Source of the DNA: Victivallales bacterium
GTDB taxonomy: Bacteria > Verrucomicrobiota > Lentisphaeria > Oligosphaerales > Lenti-02
DNA: 28,153 nt
Reading direction: 5' to 3'
Assembly: GCA_018648945.1 (NCBI GenBank)
Contig: JABGQJ010000012.1
Coordinates: 1-28,153, forward strand
This document shows positions 25,701-28,153 of this stretch, one piece after another. Position 1 is the first letter of the stretch. Every line of letters begins with the position of its first letter. Under the pieces are notes generated by a model. That model was not told the DNA's origin, ran no database searches, and saw only the letters and a list, made by a program, of their open reading frames with translations. The position numbers and the translations under genes are program-made.

Positions 25701-28153
25701 CGCACCGTTTCCACACTGCCGTCGCCGTCTTGGTCGTAGGCGGAGACATCCATGATCTGGGGCGCGGCACCGTCGGTGCTCAGGGGAACGCTCGACACAT
25801 CGACAGGCTCGTTGTCGAAGGAACGCAAGGAGCAGTCGTCCGCGATGGTCAGCAGCGGGGTGGTGCCGGTGTCGGGGATATCCCCTTCCGGAGCAAAGAC
25901 CAAGTAGAGGACGTTGTCGCCTGTCGGATCGTTGTCGAAGGGGCCGTTGGGATCGATGAAGACGAACCCGTCGCGCCCAGCAACCCGGAAGTGATCGTCG
26001 TTGTCGGCGACGTCAATCAGGACGTCCGCGCCCCCATAGCCAGCCAGGGTGGAGTCGTCGATGTTGCGGTCGAAGGTAACGCGCATGGCATCGATGAAGC
26101 CACTGCCATCGGTGTCAAGGGTCAGCACTTCGGTGACGAGAATGCTGCCCATCCCGCGAATCTGCACGGGGGCTCCGCCCTCGGCCAGGTTGTGCCCGAC
26201 GGTGTCGCCGACGCAGTAGTCGTCCCGCCCCGGGTTGATCCCAATGGTGAGATTCTCGGTCCAGGTGCCACCGTCCGTGTCCACATTGAAGGTAATGACC
26301 ACCCTCCCCTGGCCGTCGATGCTGAGGGTGGCATCCTTCTGCTCGAAGGCGGTGGCGGCAGGCTCGGGACCGCTGCCATCGGGATCGGTGACGAAGTCGG
26401 CATGGGCCAGCTCGGTGTAGGCCGCCATCTGCTCGCTGAAGGTAAGGGTAACCCTGGTGCCAGCGAGGATATTGCCGCCGACAATCGCGGCATCGCCCCG
26501 GGCACTGACCAGGACGGGCAGGGCCTGGTCATCCACAGTCACATCACCGGCCTGGTAGTCGGACCCGCCATTGAGCGGGTTGCCCTCGAGGTCCTCCAGT
26601 TGGGCATTGAGTGTGACCAAGTCGGGGGTGGCGCCGGTATCGTACTGATCCGCAGCCAGTTCGTTGAAGATGAAATACAGGTGGCGCCCATCCATGGCGG
26701 AGGCTGCCTGATCCAGGGGGCCGTTCGGATCGACCTGGAGCGCGGTCCGGGCGGGAAGGTACCACGTCTGCGAGATGAAGTTGGTCCAGTGGTTGCTGTA
26801 CCCGGGCACGGTGCTCGGATCGACCACCTCGCTGAGGACGACCTCCAAGGCATCCACGCGTCCGTTCTGATCCAGATCCACCACGCTCACCTCTTCCCCA
26901 CGGTGCACGAATATCCTCTCGTCGGTGTTCTGGTCGTACTCACCCATGCCGTCGAGATCGTCTTCCCCATCCAAGGTGTCCGTGTCGCGGTCGACCCAGA
27001 TGTTCTCATCGGCATTCCACAGGGTGTCGCCATTGGCATCGAAACAATAGAGACCGTCCTGCTTGGCCCACTGGCTGTAGCCGTCCACAGTGGTCCAGGC
27101 GTCGCCACCATTCCAGACACGGCGGTCAATGCCGTCGTCGTATTGGCCGGGGGTGCCGCCGGGCCGGTCGGCCCAGATGTCTTCGCCGGCGTCCCACTGT
27201 CCATTGTTGTTCCGGTCGTGGTACCAGAGACCACCATGAATCCCGACGGCAGGCACCGCCCGCCCGTCGAGGGACCAACCGGCGTCGAGCACAATGCCAG
27301 AGTGGAGGATCAGCGGCGGCACGTCGTCGGCGCTGGTGGCTCCCGCAGCCGTGAAGTCCACGGGGTTGCCCGCCCAGTCCAGGAGACCGAGCGCATCGGC
27401 GTCGTAGGTGGTCCTGCAGTTGATCTTCCCGGTCGTTCCCTCGCTGTCGGCGAGGGCAAGCGTCAGCGTCCGGTAGTCGGTGCTCAGGCCAAGCTGCGAG
27501 TCGAGCGTGGGCGAGAGATCGGAGGAGCCGTCGGCATCGGTGATGGTCCAGTCGCCAGCGTCCTCGTTGCCTGGCTGGAGGGCCTCATGGAAGATAAAGG
27601 CCACGCTGCCCAGATAGCCGTCGGCGTCGGCATCATTGATGTCCGCCTCCAGACTGAGCTGGGGCGGCAGGCTGTCGATGACGAGGGTGTCGCTGGTGAT
27701 GCTGGTGACGTTGAGGGCCTTGCTGAGGACCATGTCGCCGTTCCGCACACGAACCCGGAAGCGGTCGCCGTCATCCACCTGCTGGTAATTGTTGGCGGCG
27801 GCGGAGGGCTGAACGACGGCGAAGAAGTCGTAGATGCCATCCATGTCCTCGTCGTCGACCAGATTGTCGCTATCCAGATTGAAGGTGACGCGGTACTCGG
27901 TGCCGGAGCTGGTCCAGGCCGGGGCGCTGGCGGGCTGGATCAGGGTGTCGATCTCCGGGTCGAAGAGGCCATTGCCGTCAGCATCGCGATAGAGCAGTAC
28001 GCCAGCGTCGCGCCCGGCATAGGCGCGCCCGGTGCTGAGCGCCCGCAGGTCGATGGTGGCATTGAACTGGTAGAGGTTGTCGAAGCGGAGAGTCAGCCGG
28101 TCGAGGGTGACGCCGGTGGCGCCGCTGTTGGCCAGATCGATGCCGACGACGGC
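16310..28153 (-). CDS. Giant secreted or surface multidomain protein with Ig-like, FN3, Kelch, cohesin-like and dockerin modules; N-terminus beyond window
   Basis: The frame is open from the right edge (codon 28153-28151) to TAG at 16312-16310, giving 3947 visible residues; the true start lies outside. The ATG at 27844 is internal, because sensible beta-rich sequence continues upstream of it. In protein order: an Ig-like start with Asp/Trp repeats (26980-27240), about twelve Ig-like modules in all, a module near 22600-22250, FN3-like modules (22230-20160) with a Kelch propeller inside one, three Big_12-like modules (20155-19000), cohesin-like, Calx-beta, dockerin and second cohesin-like domains (18995-17488), a cadherin-like module (17490-17190), a beta region (17190-16745) and a duplicated GWNL domain to the end. 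No catalytic motif is visible. It is probably an adhesin or scaffold. An enzyme may lie in the missing N-terminal part. Confidence 0.95.
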   Translation of the reverse strand, partial: AVVGIDLANSGATGVTLDRLTLRFDNLYQFNATIDLRALSTGRAYAGRDAGVLLYRDADGNGLFDPEIDTLIQPASAPAWTSSGTEYRVTFNLDSDNLVDDEDMDGIYDFFAVVQPSAAANNYQQVDDGDRFRVRVRNGDMVLSKALNVTSITSDTLVIDSLPPQLSLEADINDADADGYLGSVAFIFHEALQPGNEDAGDWTITDADGSSDLSPTLDSQLGLSTDYRTLTLALADSEGTTGKINCRTTYDADALGLLDWAGNPVDFTAAGATSADDVPPLILHSGIVLDAGWSLDGRAVPAVGIHGGLWYHDRNNNGQWDAGEDIWADRPGGTPGQYDDGIDRRVWNGGDAWTTVDGYSQWAKQDGLYCFDANGDTLWNADENIWVDRDTDTLDGEDDLDGMGEYDQNTDERIFVHRGEEVSVVDLDQNGRVDALEVVLSEVVDPSTVPGYSNHWTNFISQTWYLPARTALQVDPNGPLDQAASAMDGRHLYFIFNELAADQYDTGATPDLVTLNAQLEDLEGNPLNGGSDYQAGDVTVDDQALPVLVSARGDAAIVGGNILAGTRVTLTFSEQMAAYTELAHADFVTDPDGSGPEPAATAFEQKDATLSIDGQGRVVITFNVDTDGGTWTENLTIGINPGRDDYCVGDTVGHNLAEGGAPVQIRGMGSILVTEVLTLDTDGSGFIDAMRVTFDRNIDDSTLAGYGGADVLIDVADNDDHFRVAGRDGFVFIDPNGPFDNDPTGDNVLYLVFAPEGDIPDTGTTPLLTIADDCSLRSFDNEPVDVSSVPLSTDGAAPQIMDVSAYDQDGDGSVETVRLDFSEPIADGTVVPADYFIGGHAALAMDSIRLRTVTGVDNLDGTFTYTFGTLVRHGLKAGDQINIGGGPYGVASALSLTSFTVVTATDLSAMAGTDAAIVSNDDSAIFLSTAPGDQAPGTAYQTVAYTQNFVLAPPAGDADTADAVGNLLADRADAGLRDRLDYAPPVVLAASSLSDRSLQVSFSEVVTVPTLDTVSVNTLAPIAFDSVDAAANPVLVFAANNATWNTGATGLDGDAASGTDSEGAPEGDIRTDLRFAPAAVRDISTQANPLAGVDFAGTTDGTAPVVIRVATSDMGPDGNVDRAMVTFSEQVQNVLAGQFRLGGVAVETATSVDNYEWTFDVFAADQAPGTAYAQLDYLGGICDDLAGNLLPDSAAGMADLGLVQVDGAGPRLLRVSTVDDRTVQVFFSEPLVNSADEIGVAVTNGEFILQVARAAMQFGEALVDDGTGLLVPTGGQGDLASFLLRMTDGTTWNTDATGADAGVGFDATGNQQAVLPQVHASAGVLQDAAGNPLAAAAFVGTTDGAPPVVVEVTTASSQRNNIFGADDNVFVKAIFSEALAYDVAGGLGARLTLQTGAGPSATANVFSTLLENDDDAGTVVGLDRTLAFTYTVVNGDNRVYSVPGYFEYAATDSLIANGAVIADALGNVAGLALPAIAPEGDGNSLSRAKVELDTLPPEVASARTMDDNTVELTFNEPVTGASIIAAIGQIRLSGTQPYDTVSEDAADATDLTPGTNYTTVYLHVTNAAKRWRTDATGTSAGGVDSTDSAGLQPTNLPQVDIVGGVLEDRPGNTMLPAIFVDTTDGAPAVPIAGMYRNDGVDARVNVLEVVFSEPVTLASAAGWTLDPKDLPLELLPVDLTGVVTQLAERSLAIAVTASGAATGVNGGDEPELSFAAPGLVQDLSPAANALPAFAGFGLTDEAGPVLLAAGLATPSIARLNFSEKLDGATVDPLGTDFDHSLSAVTASVTVDAWASARVTLDPVVAYGVVSTIRFAADVATITDAAGNLRIHVADADLASYEAVANLTGPANDVMHRGAVPIEVTGLVAVGNVAPEDDLDSWSLYLVQGHAGARLPVGDASSHLLAGPVNTPLSPEGALGNFTPETHAIDGLYEYTLVLDVAFNGSAPLQVYREVFIAKDVVGVGVVNDGPAADIAFQESSTELAGNWAGIAVSGVTTSSYEVAYSEDVASFPAVWTPAGPAGTSSFTIDSLALVDGATYYFKVRALDDDGNIIAWQTSDGVTVDLVGPAGDTVRDGTDASGDLVWQVQNLAFAANWNAFVDPGSVDVDPLPASLTGSGVASYEMAVYQMAGAVAAPTTDPQVSAGFVNVGDVLVGELSVAAGNLATLEHGSTYYAAVRAVDAVGNAGAPVYSDGTTVDLNPPVAPMVTDGAGGMKPAVYVDLVNLTDLRAYWVPFTDDVSGPPDHDLMYQSRVVSGTAPTPWVSGSNMNTARQHFTPVRLADDRLLVAGGWTGNRPLASVEIFDPATGVWTLAAPMNTARMNAAGVCLPDGRVVIGGGEDAEVCLPSIEIYDPATDTWTAAGTLANSRTQAAVTLDPTTGAVWFMGGRDGDRATGDLLASVEAFTPPVAPETVGVVVPITHYALSEARWGAKAVTLADGRILVIAGETGTSTVSATVDIYDPNTGLGSVETLATGRSQFAVCAVPGGNQVIVLGGRAGSALLNSVELFDGMGWSSLAPMGSARYAFGAAWIDGASQVLVTGGYGTTGNLASCEAYDPATGLWAATNPLVTPRGYHQLASFGNGFALAYGGLANYSFVKACNSSRFTHAVTDWHEQASNQTDPYVEHTFTPLPGTLVDGATYYAQVRATDTAGNTSAVVSSTGMVGDFSQPSVAVVAPAGPTNVTTLPFVVTFSKHVYGFGSDDLILGNATVETPFANLDGTVFEVRLNPGGDGHVTLKIAANGVQDLAGYQNTESNEASVEYLGVAGPTCVVALGGGHTTPTRISPISLTATFSHAVTGFVGAARIAVANGIVTSAPVTADGIVFSFEVTPSAEGQVTIQVQAAAASDVIGNDSQASNEQVVVYDITAPVAELANLPANPSNSPDLNVTVAGTGVATYVYSLDAGAEVGPVAVAAPVLEAGLAEGEHTLEVWGIDALGNRQAEPTDYTWTIDLVAPGAALTSLSGTTTFENPIRFRMVFDEDVADFADSSLVVNGTVVDFVAVSASEYTFGVQPTVVRGVEMTVTVTLPADTVHDLAGNACAGTEQVVQFHTEPPARVTLVASAAEVAVGETFQVMVYVKELSAAASGFRGGPLDLQFSAVQAQLDPAAAFDDEGGFDPEKVLNSVFTGDYTSGSLDGQAGLIDELGGASTADNLGEGVLPDESVDGVLYATIPFVATAPGAFKLAAAAAEAGLTLTPPVGNLPVELVDYGQEITVQVTTSVTVTAVGDPRFVENGGVATVLVSAGQAAAEDVTVELAFAGGTAVLGTDYVASATTVVIAAGSSSATITLTGIGNGTYEGSKTVEVSIASVDPVAYQATGPAAELTILESDAPGDLAGNDGKVDFLDFIAFSVHFGTSIGQPGYDAMADLNHDGVIDFYDFNIFVGLYGTDYTTRRAVPAATVSRGPGSTAEIVLVAPAEVEVGDVFTVDVFVQTNESNGIAGCILDLVFPVGAVSYSGAFDSGNVIQSPPFNNAYTNGALLEVAGIIDELGGATLEDGVGYTSPVLFAKLEFQATAIGVATFQSAAADASFQARITGEIPLANTTFGSVSVTVLESSNGAPVADDLQVETEIDTAVSCALTATDPDDDILEFSLPETGAPGYPENGTIAASRDGFSAVYTPHADFAGIDQFTFSVSDGLASDVGTVTVLVGGFGSQLTILRDGGQPYTTLTYGRKVGASEDGLVADGDLPAPVQPDGSGAYFQVAEGAATELSADFHPLASTVWKLTVAVPPTVRRGTWQVTWDGTGLPSVGDALLMPCTAAWETSGEKIDLRTAGTLNVTNDGVDVLAFHFLVVVSERVDVTYNLSDGWNLIGVPLDADADSIAAFLADQAVWTVYGWTEAGGYTVASTLKPGRGYWVYVLGDDVTLTLSGIPQVGGVALTAGWNLVSLGGDGTQDPRGAYEAVLSSWLWNPASLRYSAPPQGGIPATSGVWVLVDEDTVIWSNR
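17190..17490 (-). other. Cadherin-like (VCBS/Ig) module
   Basis: The stretch starts GAPVADDLQVETEIDTAVS, continues LTATDPDDDILEFSL and ends YTPHADFAGIDQFTFSVSDG. This order of motifs is typical of bacterial cadherin-like tandem modules that depend on calcium. Only one copy is present. Confidence 0.75.
17488..18995 (-). other. Cohesin-like / Calx-beta / dockerin / cohesin-like block
   Basis: Two cohesin-like domains (about 18995-18505 and 17930-17488) begin with VxVGxxFxVxVxV and share (G)xIDELGGA. Between them lie a Calx-beta-like domain (about 18490-18165, with VENGGVATVLVSAG and GTDYVASATTVVIAAGSS) and a dockerin-like domain (18157-17977). The dockerin has duplicated calcium loops, GNDGKVDFLDF and LNHDGVIDFYDF, about 36 residues apart, each followed by FxxxFG or FVGLYG. 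Cohesin-dockerin pairs bind each other in cellulosome-type systems. Relatives occur in many non-cellulolytic bacteria. Confidence 0.65.
19000..20155 (-). repeat. Three Big_12-like Ig modules and one linker Ig-like module
   Basis: Units begin with strands such as PFVVTFSKHVYGFGSDDLIL, SLTATFSHAVTGFVGAARI and IRFRMVFDEDVADFADSSLV. Two of them also show GxVTxxxxAxxxxDxxGxxxxxSNE. Between the second and third lies a unit with GVATYVYSLDAG and AEGEHTLEVWGIDALGN, typical of a chitobiase- or FN3-like linker. These are structural modules of large adhesins. Confidence 0.6.
20160..22230 (-). repeat. Three fibronectin-III-like modules, the last one split
   Basis: The motif DGATYYxxVRAxDxxGN marks the second half of each module: GATYYFKVRALDDDGN (about 22040), GSTYYAAVRAVDAVGN (about 21640) and GATYYAQVRATDTAGN (about 20240). 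First halves show (L)xAxWxxF strands. In the third module, the first half (LTDLRAYWVPFTDD, about 21470) is about 1.2 kb from its second half, with a Kelch propeller between them. Confidence 0.65.
20350..21380 (-). repeat. Kelch beta-propeller
   Basis: About six Kelch repeats are visible, with double Gly strands and a following (E)xYDPxTxxW: LLVAGGW with VEIFDPATGVW, VVIGGGE with IEIYDPATDTW, VWFMGGR, ILVIAGE with VDIYDPNTG, VIVLGGR with VELFDGMGW, and VLVTGGY with CEAYDPATGLW; a last GG strand (FALAYGGL) closes the ring. N-x-A-R turns recur (MNTARQ, MNTARM, ANSRTQ). Kelch propellers usually bind partners, and some are carbohydrate oxidases, but no such active site was seen. Confidence 0.85.
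22845..26850 (-). repeat. Array of eleven Ig-like modules (Big_5/SbsA-like)
   Basis: Eleven FSE-type strands occur in order: LEVVLSEVVD, RVTLTFSEQM, AMRVTFDRNID, TVRLDFSEPI, SLQVSFSEVV, RAMVTFSEQV, TVQVFFSEPL, FVKAIFSEAL, TVELTFNEPV, VLEVVFSEPV and IARLNFSEKL. A twelfth relative, SVAFIFHEAL, lies at about 27637-27580. A subset shares a longer unit with W(N/R)T(D/G)ATG (near 25022, 24279 and 23445) and GNPLAxxxFxGTTDG, spaced about 740-835 bases. This indicates recent internal duplication. The likely role is an extended stalk. Confidence 0.7.
26980..27240 (-). repeat. Asp/Trp calcium-loop repeats (GExIW motif)
   Basis: YHDRNNNGQWDAGEDIWAD (about 27225-27170) and FDANGDTLWNADENIWVDR (about 27050-26990) are two copies of the same motif. 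A looser relative, YRDADGNGLFDPEIDTLI, lies at about 27990-27935. The Asp/Asn spacing resembles EF-hand or dockerin loops, with an added Trp. Matching motifs occur in the neighbouring protease. Confidence 0.5.

Noticed and set aside
16310..27844. Start of the right-hand gene at the ATG at 27844
   Set aside because: The frame stays open to the window edge and the upstream residues continue the same kind of beta-rich, Asp-rich sequence. The ATG is therefore internal.

Overview
The window holds two giant genes, both on the minus strand and both cut by a window edge, separated by a 628-base gap. No tRNA, rRNA, CRISPR array, transposase or phage gene was seen. The DNA is GC-rich with the matching codon bias. 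The two products look secreted and are built almost wholly from extracellular beta modules and calcium-type Asp/Asn loops. Dockerin-like, cohesin-like, LamG, thrombospondin-3-like, Kelch, NHL and Ig-like modules together fit a free-living bacterium of the PVC/FCB or candidate-phylum type (Planctomycetes-like, Lentisphaerae, Omnitrophota, Hydrogenedentes or similar). The sequence does not fix the phylum.

Right part (28153 down to 16310): the C-terminal 3947 residues of a surface or secreted protein whose N-terminus lies beyond the right edge. In protein order it has about twelve Ig-like modules marked by FSE-type motifs, interrupted early by Asp/Trp calcium-like repeats. Then come fibronectin-III-like modules, one of which appears split by a complete Kelch propeller. 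Three further Ig-like modules follow, then a cohesin-like / Calx-beta / dockerin / cohesin-like block, a cadherin-like module and a C-terminal duplicated GWNL domain. No enzyme is visible in this part.

Middle (15682-16309): a gap with several stem-loops just after the upstream stop codon, one doubtful small reading frame of 122 codons, and the ribosome binding site of the next gene.

Left part (15681 down to 1, still open): a secreted M6-type (immune inhibitor A-like) zinc metalloprotease of at least 5227 residues. It has a signal peptide, propeptide, an HExxHxxGxxD active site, a six-bladed sialidase-like propeller and two further propellers among Ig-like modules. At least four tandem thrombospondin-3-like/LamG modules follow, and a new alpha/beta-looking domain begins at the window edge.

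The two proteins share the same Ig-like module with a preceding calcium-type loop and the same Asp/Trp motif. They may therefore work together outside the cell, for example as a giant anchored protease beside a giant adhesive or scaffold protein. That partnership is inference from adjacency and shared modules only.
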